Of a stretch of 12,444 nucleotides of DNA, positions 1 to 6,473 are shown one piece after another. The DNA lies in contig JAZDKM010000105.1 of NCBI GenBank assembly GCA_043803085.1, positions 1 to 12,444 of the forward strand. Reading direction: 5' to 3'. Origin of the DNA: JAAEQG01 sp043803085. GTDB taxonomy: Bacteria > Planctomycetota > Phycisphaerae > UBA1845. The notes beneath the pieces are model-generated. The model was not told where the DNA came from. It ran no database searches and worked only from the letters and a program-made list of their open reading frames with translations. The position numbers and the translations under genes were made by a program. Every line of letters starts with the position of its first letter. The stretch's first letter is position 1.

Positions 1-1
1 A

Positions 2-1699
2 CCTGGACAGGTGCAGGTGCCCCCGGTGCTGATCATCGTCTGTGACAACGTGGATATCGCGGAAATCTTCTACCGCAAGATCAGCGGCGAGGAGGCGGTC
101 GAAGTGGCGACGGAGGCGGACCTGGCCGAGATCGAGTCCGAGGCGAACGGCGACGACGAGCGTGGCACGGCCTTCCAGGCCGTGAATCACGGGCAGGATG
201 CCCGTGCCACCCGCAAGGCGAAATCAAAGGTCTCCTACGGGCATGGTGTGATTTTTCCCGAATACTTCGCCAATTCACCGGGCGTGAAACACACGATCCG
301 AATCGACTCCGACCTGCTCGCCAAGGCGGAAAGCGAGGATGCCAACAAGTCGAAGAGGGATCTGGCCGAGGAGCTGCGCAAGATCGTGGCGACCGTGGGT
401 AAGCGCGGCGAACCCGGCGAGCGCGTTCGGTGCGTCGTGTCGGTGGCTATGCTGACTGAGGGCTGGGACGCGAACAACGTCACGCACGTGCTCGGCGTCC
501 GCGCCTTCGGGAGCCAGCTTTTGTGCGAGCAGGTCGTCGGCCGCGGGCTGCGACGCAGGGACTACACGCCGGATCAGGCGACCGGCTTGCTCACTGAGGA
601 GTATGTCGACGTCTACGGCATCCCGTTCACGGTTATCCCGTTCAAGGGGCGCCCGGTGAACAAGCCGGAGCCTGACGACAAGCCGAAGAACCACGTACGG
701 GCGATGCCTGAGCGGATGCACTTGGAGATGCGGTTTCCTATCGTCGAAGGCTATGCGTTTGCCTTGAAGCAGAACCTCATCAAGTGCGACATTAACGTGA
801 TGGACCCGCTTGTGATCGAGCCGAACCGGGAGCCCACGGCGACGTTCCTTTTGCCGACCGTCGGGTATCAGGAGGGCACGCCTTCCCAAGCGGCGCCGTT
901 CGGGTTCGTCGAACAGGACCGTGAGGAGTACTACCGCGCGACGCACCTTCAGGCGATCGAATTCCAGATCGCCCAGCTCGTCATCGCCCACCTGGTTGGC
1001 GAACGGGGCGGTCGTTCGGACGCGAAGACGCGCGTCTGGCACCTGCGGTCGCGGCACCAGCTCTTCCCACAGGTGTACCGCTTCGTCGATGAGTACGTGC
1101 GGCGGAAGGTCGACTTCTGCGAGGTCGATCCGCGCGAGCTTGGCCTCGAGAAGTACGTAATGCGCATGGTCGGTTATCTCTGCGACGCGATCGCTCCGGA
1201 CGAAGCGGAGGGCGAAACGCCGCTGCTTCCGGTGCTCAACCGCTACAAGCCGTTCGGCACCACGGCCGACGTGGATTTCACGACCAAGCGCCCATGCCAC
1301 GGCACGCAAAAGAGCCACATCAACCAGGTCGTGCTCGACACGCGGACGTGGGAGGCTTGCGCCGCGTTCCACCTCGAAAGCTCGGCGGCAGTCGAGCGTT
1401 ACGCCCGCAACGACCACCTCGGGCTGATGATCCCGTACGAGTTTCAGGGCGTCGACCACACCTACGAGCCCGACTTCATCGTGCGGCTCACCAACGACCT
1501 GATCGTCGTGCTCGAGGTGAAGGGCTTCGAGGAGGCCCAGACGAGCGCCAAGCACAATGCGGCCCGACGTTGGGTCGCGGCCGTGAACAACGCCCAAGAG
1601 CACGGCCGATGGGTGTTCCACGTCTGTCGCAATCCGCAGGTGCTCGAAAAGGAGCTGCAGTGGCTGCTCATGCAGGAGACGGCTCAAGATATGGCATAG
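2..1699 (+). CDS. Type III restriction-like helicase/nuclease (Res subunit family), 5'-truncated
   Basis: This is the C-terminal part of an SF2 helicase fused to a nuclease, as in type III restriction Res subunits and relatives. The frame is open to the left edge, so the GTG at 11 is probably internal and the DEAD/DEAH ATPase half lies outside the window. Numbering from 11: PPVLIIVCDN (4-13) opens the second RecA domain, MLTEGWDANNVTHVLG (147-162) is motif V, and QVVGRGLRR (174-182) is motif VI with the arginine finger. A PD-(D/E)xK nuclease core sits at the C-terminus: P487-D488, then E502-V503-K504 in VVLEVKG. Residues 51-67 are encoded by a palindromic repeat and look foreign to the family. 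It likely cuts or remodels DNA as part of restriction or phage defence, but no methyltransferase is visible, so its system is unknown. Family assignment is strong; the specific activity is inferred. Confidence 0.88.
   Translation, partial: PGQVQVPPVLIIVCDNVDIAEIFYRKISGEEAVEVATEADLAEIESEANGDDERGTAFQAVNHGQDARATRKAKSKVSYGHGVIFPEYFANSPGVKHTIRIDSDLLAKAESEDANKSKRDLAEELRKIVATVGKRGEPGERVRCVVSVAMLTEGWDANNVTHVLGVRAFGSQLLCEQVVGRGLRRRDYTPDQATGLLTEEYVDVYGIPFTVIPFKGRPVNKPEPDDKPKNHVRAMPERMHLEMRFPIVEGYAFALKQNLIKCDINVMDPLVIEPNREPTATFLLPTVGYQEGTPSQAAPFGFVEQDREEYYRATHLQAIEFQIAQLVIAHLVGERGGRSDAKTRVWHLRSRHQLFPQVYRFVDEYVRRKVDFCEVDPRELGLEKYVMRMVGYLCDAIAPDEAEGETPLLPVLNRYKPFGTTADVDFTTKRPCHGTQKSHINQVVLDTRTWEACAAFHLESSAAVERYARNDHLGLMIPYEFQGVDHTYEPDFIVRLTNDLIVVLEVKGFEEAQTSAKHNAARRWVAAVNNAQEHGRWVFHVCRNPQVLEKELQWLLMQETAQDMA
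162..210. repeat. Palindromic REP-like element inside a coding sequence
   Basis: This 49-bp element has 9-bp inverted ends (162-170 GTGGCACGG, 202-210 CCGTGCCAC) enclosing two smaller hairpins: CACGGCC/GGCCGTG (166-172/178-184, 5-nt loop) and CACGGGCA/TGCCCGTG (188-195/199-206, 3-nt loop). It is read in frame by the helicase gene and yields GTAFQAVNHGQDARAT, a string I recall recurring across unrelated proteins of planctomycete-like genomes (recollection, not a search). It lies in a poorly conserved linker, where an insertion should be tolerated. Confidence 0.8.
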
Positions 1700-1815
1700 G
1701 CGTAAACACCTGTTACGAAGCGTCCGCCGAAACGAGTCCCGCCGCCCGTGTCCGAGGAGAGGCACATGCAGCGGACCGGCGTCCGGCGACGGTGGCGAGC
1801 CCGCCTGGGGCTTCC

Positions 1816-2901
1816 TTAACGTAACGATTCGATTGCTTCTTGAATCAAGGGCTCGCCGACGTCGCTGCGGATCACCGTGTCGCCGATGCCGGACAGCAAG
1901 ACCCACCGTGCCAGCGCGGCCGCCACTTTCTTGTCGCCGGCCATGTAGGAGGCCAATACTCCGTACGACGGCAATTGGGCGTAGTGGACCGGCAGTCCGA
2001 ACGACCCTACCAGGGCCTCGACCCGTTCGCACTCCTCCCGCCCCAACAGTCCGAGGGAACGGGAAATCCGGGCTGCTCCGACCATCCCCAAGGCCACACA
2101 CTCGCCGTGACGCAGCTCATACCCGCACGCGGCTTCGATCGCGTGGCCCAGCGTATGGCCGAAGTTAAGTTGGGCGCGTACCCCGGTCCGCTCGCGGGCG
2201 TCCTGTGCGACGACGCCGGCCTTGATCGCCACGTTCCGCGCCACCAGTTCCTCAAGGGTCGGCGGGTGACAGGCCAGAATGGCATCGCGCTGGGTCTCAT
2301 GCCACGACACAAAAGTCTCGTCGGCGATGAGCGCGTGCTTGATGGACTCGGCCAGCCCGGCTACGAGGTCCCGCCGCGCCAGCGTGCGGAGGCAGAGGGG
2401 ATCTATGACCACGTGCACCGGCTGGTGAAACGCACCGATGAGGTTCTTGCCGGCGGCGTGATTGATCGCGGTTTTACCCCCGAGGGAGGCATCGACCGCC
2501 GCCTCCAGCGTGGTGGGACAGATGACGAAATCGACGCCCCGCAACCAGGTCGCCGCCGCAAACCCCGCCAGATCACTGACCACCCCCCCCCCAACCGCGA
2601 CCAGGAAACCGTCCCGTCCCAGACGCATCGCGGCGAGTTCGCCATAGAGAAACACCAATTGTTCCAGCGATTTACTGCCCTCGCCCGCGGGAACCACCGC
2701 TAACCGACACTCCAGTCCGGCCTGATTCAGCGATTCGGCCACGCTGTCGGCATATAACGGAGCCACGTTGGCGTCGCTCACGACCAGCACCTTCGCGCCG
2801 CCCTGACCCCGCGAGATGACCTCCGCCGCACGTCTCAGTACCCGCTCGCCGATGGTTACCCGGCACCGCTGTCCGTCGAAGGTGTAGTCAAAGGTTTTCA
2901 C
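1816..2901 (-). CDS. aroB: 3-dehydroquinate synthase
   Basis: AroB converts DAHP to 3-dehydroquinate, step 2 of the shikimate pathway, using NAD+ and a divalent metal in the cytoplasm. From the GTG at 2901 the protein is 361 aa, the usual family length. Visible motifs are the NAD-binding GGGVVSD (104-110), the substrate loop around DASLGGKTAIN (138-147), metal ligands E185 (GLAESIKHAL), H249 (NFGHTLGHAIE) and H265 (RHGECVALGM), and H253. The 16-residue spacing between the two ligand histidines matches the family. The frame stays open to an ATG at 3123, but those 74 residues are unlike any AroB N-terminus. GTG 2901 has GGAGAGG (2912-2918) 10 nt upstream and places MKTFDYTFDG where AroB should begin. 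The gene is convergent with the nuclease gene and divergent from folC. A G10 run encodes the GGG of the NAD motif. Confidence 0.96.
   Translation of the reverse strand: MKTFDYTFDGQRCRVTIGERVLRRAAEVISRGQGGAKVLVVSDANVAPLYADSVAESLNQAGLECRLAVVPAGEGSKSLEQLVFLYGELAAMRLGRDGFLVAVGGGVVSDLAGFAAATWLRGVDFVICPTTLEAAVDASLGGKTAINHAAGKNLIGAFHQPVHVVIDPLCLRTLARRDLVAGLAESIKHALIADETFVSWHETQRDAILACHPPTLEELVARNVAIKAGVVAQDARERTGVRAQLNFGHTLGHAIEAACGYELRHGECVALGMVGAARISRSLGLLGREECERVEALVGSFGLPVHYAQLPSYGVLASYMAGDKKVAAALARWVLLSGIGDTVIRSDVGEPLIQEAIESLR
2583..2592 (-). repeat. Ten-base C/G homopolymer inside aroB
   Basis: Ten consecutive C on the given strand read as ten G on the aroB coding strand. They encode the three glycines plus the first base of the next valine codon in GGGVVSD. 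Tracts of this length are prone to slipped-strand mispairing and sequencing indels. A one-base change would frameshift aroB about 30% into the protein. Confidence 0.9.
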
Positions 2902-3077
2902 TCGGCGTCCGCCTCTCCATTTGGGCCTTTGGGCCTGAAAGGCCGGGTCAGATCGGCCCGCGAGAGCCACTTCGCGAAACGGCTTAGCCTCCGCCAGTTT
3001 ACCATCCTTGGGGGTGGGGCTGCGAGCGGGAATCCGGGGTTGCGTCACTAACCGATAACAACTGACAGACAAATAGG

Positions 3078-3105
3078 TTGACGAGAACGCTCCTCCCTGT
3101 ACAAT
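3078..3105 (+). promoter_or_regulatory. Sigma-70-type promoter for folC
   Basis: TTGACG (3078-3083) and TACAAT (3100-3105) are separated by 16 bp and each match the consensus at five of six positions. Transcription would start near 3112 and run toward folC, leaving a leader of about 140-215 nt depending on the folC start. Confidence 0.6.
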
Positions 3106-3175
3106 ACCATGATGTGCGAACATCGTTCGCGTATCGGACGTATTCTCAGTGTGGCCATCGTTCGTAGGCCTCGTG

Positions 3176-3253
3176 CGACCGGGCCTGGAGCCGGAGGGTT
3201 CTAGGGCATAACCTTATTTCCTCAAAAAGGTTGCGCAGCGCGGGCCCCGGTCG
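3176..3253 (+). ncRNA. Possible structured leader upstream of folC
   Basis: An 8-bp closing stem, CGACCGGG (3176-3183) with CCCGGTCG (3246-3253), encloses a hairpin AACCTT (3210-3215)/AAGGTT (3227-3232). The structure lies about 65 nt downstream of the predicted start of transcription and ends just before a possible GTG start at 3254. It could be a regulatory leader. It does not resemble the THF riboswitch or a tRNA as far as I can judge, and in GC-rich DNA such pairing can arise by chance. Confidence 0.25.
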
Positions 3254-3325
3254 GTGACGACGCCTTTGTGGTGTTTTCGGAATCCGTGGTTTTCCTCAAA
3301 CCGCCGCATGACGGCACGGTTTAAC

Positions 3326-4741
3326 ATGGCACGGTCTACGCTAACCCGACCCAATGGGAAAACTAGTCACAGTCCGAGAAATGGCACCGCTACCAAAATA
3401 CCCGGTGCCCAAATACGAAATTTCCGCGCGGCCGTTGGGTTCCTTGATTCGGCCATGAACTACGAAACCCATAGCCGGGTTTCCTACACCAACAACAACT
3501 TCAGCCTCGCGCGTATGAATCGGCTGCTGGCGGCCTTGGGCAACCCGCATCGCAAGTTTGCGTCCGTCCACATCGCCGGAACCAAAGGCAAGGGCAGTAC
3601 GGCTACGATGGTGGCCGAGATGTTGCGCGGGACTGGTTATAAAGTGGGACTGTACACATCGCCCCACGTGTCCACCATCTGCGAACGGATTTGGGTTGAC
3701 GGGCGGATCATCCCGGAGACCGCCTTCACGCAAATCTTCCGCCAAGTTGCGCCGGTGGCCCGCTCGATCAAGGGCGTTGAGCCGACGTATTTTGAGCTCC
3801 TCACCGCGGGGGCGTTCTTGCACTTCGCGCAAGCGAAGGTGGAGATCGCCGTAATCGAGACCGGGATGGGCGGGAGGCTGGACGCTACCAACGTGCTGAC
3901 CCCGGCAGCGTGCGGCATCACGAGCATCAGTTACGACCATGCCGCGCAGTTGGGCAATACCCTCGAACTGATCGCGGGTGAGAAAGCCGGCATCATTAAG
4001 AAGGGCGTGCCGGTGGTCAGTGCCCCGCAGGCCCCCTCGGTGAAGAAGGTGCTGCAGCAAGTCGCCGAGGAGCGCTCGGCCCCGATCTACTTCGTCGGTC
4101 AGGACGTGCCCTTCAGTCATCGGTTTGAGTCTGCGCCCGACATCGGGCCGCACAACCGAATCTCGTTGACGACTCCGCAGAGCCGCTTCGAGCATCTGCA
4201 CGTGCCGCTGTCCGGCGAGCACCAAACGGTCAATTGCGCCTTGTCGCTGGTGTTGCTGGACGTACTGAAGGGCCGCGGGTTCACCATCGACGATCAGAAG
4301 GCCGTCGCCGGTCTGGCGAACGTCCGGATGGTCGGGCGGATGGAGATAATCAGCGACGAGCCCCGCATTCTGGTAGATGGGGCCCACAATGCGGCGAGCA
4401 TTGAAGCCCTCATGCGCGCCATCGGACAGAGTGTGCGTTATGATTCGATGGTGGTCATCTTCGGCTGCCACAAGGACAAAGACATCGACGGCATGTTGAA
4501 GCAGCTCCAGCTTGGGGCTGACAAAATCGTCTTCACCTCGACCGGCTCGCGCCGGGCGGTGGATGCCGACGAAGTTGCGGCGCGCTATACCGAGCTTTCC
4601 GGCAAAATGGCCCAGGTGGGGCGGACGCTGGACGAAGCCATGGCCATCGCCGCCTCCGCCGTCTCGCGCGAGGACATCATCTGCATCACCGGCTCGTTCT
4701 ATCTGGTCGGCGAGGCCAAGAAGCGGTTCACCCAGCTGTAA
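3326..4741 (+). CDS. folC: Bifunctional folylpolyglutamate synthase/dihydrofolate synthase
   Basis: FolC is a Mur-ligase-like cytoplasmic enzyme. It adds glutamate to dihydropteroate and extends the polyglutamate tail of folates, using ATP. Numbered from ATG 3326 (471 aa): P-loop HIAGTKGKGST (82-92), YTSPHVSTICERI (110-122), FELLTAGAFLHF (156-167), IETGMGGRLDATN (177-189), SYDHAAQLGNTL (202-213) followed by GEKAGII, HQTVNCAL (299-306), and C-terminal-domain VDGAHNAAS (350-358). The start is uncertain. Family similarity begins at FRAAVGFLD (33-41), so the internal ATG at 3455 is too late. ATG 3326, ATG 3308 and GTG 3254 are all open, and none has a clear Shine-Dalgarno, so 3326 was chosen as the nearest upstream ATG. 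It is divergent from aroB. In many bacteria folC adjoins accD; here accD is in the window but about 6 kb away and on the other strand. Confidence 0.94.
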   Translation: MARSTLTRPNGKTSHSPRNGTATKIPGAQIRNFRAAVGFLDSAMNYETHSRVSYTNNNFSLARMNRLLAALGNPHRKFASVHIAGTKGKGSTATMVAEMLRGTGYKVGLYTSPHVSTICERIWVDGRIIPETAFTQIFRQVAPVARSIKGVEPTYFELLTAGAFLHFAQAKVEIAVIETGMGGRLDATNVLTPAACGITSISYDHAAQLGNTLELIAGEKAGIIKKGVPVVSAPQAPSVKKVLQQVAEERSAPIYFVGQDVPFSHRFESAPDIGPHNRISLTTPQSRFEHLHVPLSGEHQTVNCALSLVLLDVLKGRGFTIDDQKAVAGLANVRMVGRMEIISDEPRILVDGAHNAASIEALMRAIGQSVRYDSMVVIFGCHKDKDIDGMLKQLQLGADKIVFTSTGSRRAVDADEVAARYTELSGKMAQVGRTLDEAMAIAASAVSREDIICITGSFYLVGEAKKRFTQL

Positions 4742-4793
4742 TCGGCACGGGAGCACCGCGACCGCAGCGACGCTCAGAGCAGAGGCGCATAGA

Positions 4794-4836
4794 GCGGGCA
4801 TTGCCCGCCGGAACAAAAGGTCGGGTAGAACCCGAC
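4794..4836. repeat. Tandem strong hairpins between convergent genes
   Basis: The first hairpin is GCGGGC (4794-4799)/GCCCGC (4803-4808) with an ATT loop. The second is GTCGGGT (4820-4826)/ACCCGAC (4830-4836) with an AGA loop. The spacer between them is A-rich. A third weaker stem, ACCGG/CCGGT, follows at 4848-4862. They lie between the ends of folC and the VOC gene and could terminate transcription both ways, but no T-run follows. The pair is more like a dispersed REP-type element. Confidence 0.5.
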
Positions 4837-4861
4837 TGGCGACCGCGACCGGTGAACCCGG

Positions 4862-5209
4862 TTATGCCTGGAAAATACCGACGACGATTCCCTCGGGATC
4901 AGAGAAGAACGCAAAGGCGCCGACATTGGGGATGGGCGTCTTCGGCACGACGATGTGGCCGCCGCGCTGCTGTGCCTTCTTCAGAGTCGCGTCGATGTCC
5001 TCGACGGCAAAATAGACATTCAGCGCGGGGCTGGGTGCTTCCGCCGGACGCTGCATCAGTCCGCCGCCGGGCTCCTTGTCGGTCTTGATCAGGGTGTAGT
5101 CGGTCATCGAGCGGTCGTCGTACTCCCACCCGAACACGCCGGCATAGAAAGCTTTGCACTTCGCCGGATCATCGCTCATGAACTCGAAATGACAGAGGGG
5201 CGCACCCAT
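4862..5209 (-). CDS. VOC-superfamily protein (glyoxalase/bleomycin-resistance fold, COG3324-like)
   Basis: This 115-aa single-domain protein has the paired beta-alpha-beta-beta-beta layout of the vicinal oxygen chelate fold. The first half is CHFEFMSDDPAKCKAFYAGVFGWEY (written in part: HFEF 7-10, FYAGVFGWEY 21-30). The second half is LNVYFAVEDIDATLKKAQ followed by GGHIVVPKTPIPNVGAFAFF and DPEGIVVGIFQA. The PKTPI...G.FAFF..PEG pattern is typical of the COG3324 group of lactoylglutathione-lyase-related proteins, whose substrates are mostly unknown. H7 could be a metal ligand; the others are not obvious. Start ATG 5209 has AGGAGA at 5215-5220 with a second copy behind it, and a promoter lies at 5278-5306. 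It is monocistronic and convergent with folC. The fold is certain in my view; I do not claim a substrate. Confidence 0.88.
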   Translation of the reverse strand: MGAPLCHFEFMSDDPAKCKAFYAGVFGWEYDDRSMTDYTLIKTDKEPGGGLMQRPAEAPSPALNVYFAVEDIDATLKKAQQRGGHIVVPKTPIPNVGAFAFFSDPEGIVVGIFQA

Positions 5210-5277
5210 GTTCGTCTCCTTCTCCTTTTGAACATCTACCGTGTGGTGGGATAGACGCCGATCCCTAACCCGGCGGC

Positions 5278-5306
5278 CTTATACCACCGACCTCCCTGGT
5301 CAGCAA
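5278..5306 (-). promoter_or_regulatory. Extended -10 promoter for the VOC gene
   Basis: On the minus strand, TTGCTG (5306-5301) and TATAAG (5283-5278) are spaced by 17 bp. TGG directly before TATAAG gives an extended -10. Transcription would start near 5271, about 60 nt before the ATG. Confidence 0.5.
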
Positions 5307-5350
5307 TGGAAAAGCCTCTTGCCGGGTCTGGCAAGCAATGTTGGCAACAA

Positions 5351-5410
5351 GGGAGGGCGAGCCTCCCGGCGAGCCGAGGAGCATGGCTCGGCAGGAGCCT
5401 CGCCCTCCCC
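5351..5410. repeat. Palindromic REP-like element upstream of pcm
   Basis: Inverted ends GGGAGGGCGAG (5351-5361) and CTCGCCCTCCC (5399-5409) pair over 11 bp. Inside is a second stem, GCCGAG/CTCGGC (5373-5378/5387-5392). It lies in the 304-bp gap between the VOC and pcm genes, between their two outward-facing promoters. If translated, the other strand gives GEAPAEP-type strings that I recall as dispersed in planctomycete-like genomes (recollection). Confidence 0.7.
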
Positions 5411-5440
5411 ATCCGCCAAAACCTCTTGCCACACCCCCTC

Positions 5441-5470
5441 TTGCCCTGGGGGCCAGGGAGCTGAAATAAT
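5441..5470 (+). promoter_or_regulatory. Extended -10 promoter for pcm
   Basis: TTGCCC (5441-5446) and AATAAT (5465-5470) are spaced by 18 bp, with TGA before AATAAT giving an extended -10. Transcription would start near 5477, about 37 nt upstream of the chosen ATG at 5514. This argues against the longer open frame that begins at 5241. Confidence 0.5.
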
Positions 5471-5498
5471 GCCCGAGGGCGGCCCGGGTGCGCGCGAT

Positions 5499-5505
5499 GG
5501 GGAGG
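5499..5505 (+). promoter_or_regulatory. Ribosome binding site fixing the pcm start
   Basis: GGGGAGG lies 8 nt before the ATG at 5514. The other in-frame ATG at 5469 and the codons further upstream have no comparable site. Confidence 0.75.
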
Positions 5506-5513
5506 TATCCATC

Positions 5514-6344
5514 ATGACGGTTCGACAGCACGGCTTTCGGGTAGCAGGGATGGTCACTTGGATGGTTTTGGTTCCGAGCGGGTCGGCCTGTGCGCCGCCT
5601 GCCGAGAAAGCGAGCGGCAGCCAACCGGCGGCGGCCACCCAGCCGCAGGACGGCGCGCGGCGCCAGCGTCCGCGAACCGACGAGCGGAAGGCGGAACGGG
5701 CGCAGATGGTCGAGTGGCAGATCGCGGGGCGCGGCGTGCGCGATGAGGCCGTGCTCGAGGCGATGCGGAACGTTCCCCGGCATTGGTTCGTGCCGCGCGC
5801 CGTGCAGCCCGACGCTTACGAGGACCGTCCCCTGCCGATCGGAGAGGGGCAAACGATTTCCCAGCCCTACATCGTCGCCTTCATGACCGAAGCCTTGAAG
5901 CTCACCCCCGGGGCCAAAGTGCTGGAGGTGGGCACCGGGTCGGGCTATCAGGCCGCCGTACTTTCGGAGCTCACCGCGCAAGTTTATACCGTTGAAATCG
6001 TCGAGCCACTCGCCCGCCTGGCAATGGAAACGTTTCGGCGTCACGGGTATGACACCATCGTGGCCAAAGTAGGCGACGGCTACGCGGGTTGGCCGGAGCA
6101 TGCGCCTTTCGACGCCGTGATCGTGACCTGCGCGCCCGAGACGGTGCCGCCCGAGCTGATCAAGCAACTCAGACCCGGCGGGCGCCTGTGTATCCCGGTC
6201 GGTCCGACCGGTATCGGGCAGGACCTGCTGCTGGTGACCAAGCAGCCGGACGGGACCACCACGACCGAAAACCTGCTCCCGGTGGCGTTTGTGCCCATGA
6301 CCCATGAGGCGCCCGGAGAACGTGGGAAGGGCCCGGGGAAATGA
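5514..6344 (+). CDS. pcm: Protein-L-isoaspartate O-methyltransferase, with export signal
   Basis: PCMT methylates the abnormal carboxyl of isoaspartyl residues in aged proteins, using SAM, which starts their repair. From ATG 5514 it is 276 aa. Family landmarks are EGQTISQPYIVAFM (111-124), SAM motif I VLEVGTGSGYQAA (136-148), VYTVEIVEPLA (157-167), FDAVIVTCAPE (199-209) and LRPGGRLCIPVG (219-230). Unlike the usual ~210-aa cytoplasmic enzyme it has about 65 extra N-terminal residues: a basic start, a hydrophobic stretch (about 10-21), then GSAC with C26, and a Pro/Ala/Gln-rich linker. This looks like a signal peptide, possibly a weak lipobox, with a tether, so the enzyme probably works in the periplasm. 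Exported PCMTs are known in some Gram-negative bacteria. It has its own promoter and no obvious operon partner. Confidence 0.92.
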   Translation: MTVRQHGFRVAGMVTWMVLVPSGSACAPPAEKASGSQPAAATQPQDGARRQRPRTDERKAERAQMVEWQIAGRGVRDEAVLEAMRNVPRHWFVPRAVQPDAYEDRPLPIGEGQTISQPYIVAFMTEALKLTPGAKVLEVGTGSGYQAAVLSELTAQVYTVEIVEPLARLAMETFRRHGYDTIVAKVGDGYAGWPEHAPFDAVIVTCAPETVPPELIKQLRPGGRLCIPVGPTGIGQDLLLVTKQPDGTTTTENLLPVAFVPMTHEAPGERGKGPGK

Positions 6345-6450
6345 GTCCAGCGGCGCTATTCAGCCGGCTAATTGTCTGTCAAATCTTGTCATGCCTCGTC
6401 TGAAAAAGTCCTGCGGCGGCTAAGAAGGGGTATGGGGAAGCGAATACCCG

Positions 6451-6456
6451 TATAAT
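6451..6456 (+). promoter_or_regulatory. -10 element upstream of the export operon
   Basis: TATAAT is a perfect -10 match. No good -35 lies 16-18 bp upstream, so an activator or alternative spacing may be needed. Transcription would start around 6463, leaving a very short leader that just includes the GGAG at 6464-6467. Confidence 0.4.
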
Positions 6457-6473
6457 GCGGCTTGGAGCCCATC

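Larger units (their letters stand above)
2902..3325. other. Divergent aroB-folC intergenic/leader region
   Basis: These 424 bp have no gene I can support. On the aroB side, a 7-bp hairpin (2924-2930/2938-2944, GGCCTTT/AAAGGCC) would form in the aroB mRNA just upstream of its ribosome binding site. I see no convincing aroB promoter. On the folC side there is a good promoter at 3078-3105 and a leader with nested stems at 3176-3253. The ten-base string TTTCCTCAAA occurs twice, at 3217-3226 and 3291-3300, 74 bp apart; the first copy lies mostly in a hairpin loop. The aroB reading frame is open through 2902-3123, but that is not evidence of translation in GC-rich DNA. Confidence 0.6.

Noticed and set aside
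1766..1819. 17-codon ORF with an AGGAG six bases upstream (starts ATG, Arg-rich)
   Set aside because: Too short and compositionally biased to support. It overlaps the aroB end and probably arose by chance.
275..2101. 608-codon open frame on the minus strand
   Set aside because: It runs antisense to the helicase-nuclease gene and overlaps the aroB end. The product is Arg/His/Val-rich with no recognisable domain, a typical GC-rich shadow frame.
1840..2703. 287-codon plus-strand open frame opposite aroB
   Set aside because: Low-complexity translation with no domain; aroB is certain on the other strand.
2902..3123. AroB start at ATG 3123, adding 74 residues
   Set aside because: The added residues do not resemble any AroB. 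GTG 2901 gives the family length and has a Shine-Dalgarno sequence.
3176..3253. tRNA-like 78-nt fold
   Set aside because: There is no T-loop TTC near the 3' side, no anticodon arm in place and no CCA-proximal pattern; only the length is similar.
3341..4816. 491-codon open frame antisense to folC
   Set aside because: It is a mirror of the folC codon pattern with no motif, while folC on the other strand has all its family motifs.
4794..4836. Rho-independent terminator
   Set aside because: Strong stems but no run of T on either strand after them, so kept only as hairpins/repeat.
5241..5513. Pcm start far upstream at 5241
   Set aside because: This would translate through a palindromic repeat and the predicted promoter. 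ATG 5514 has a strong ribosome binding site and a signal-peptide-like sequence.
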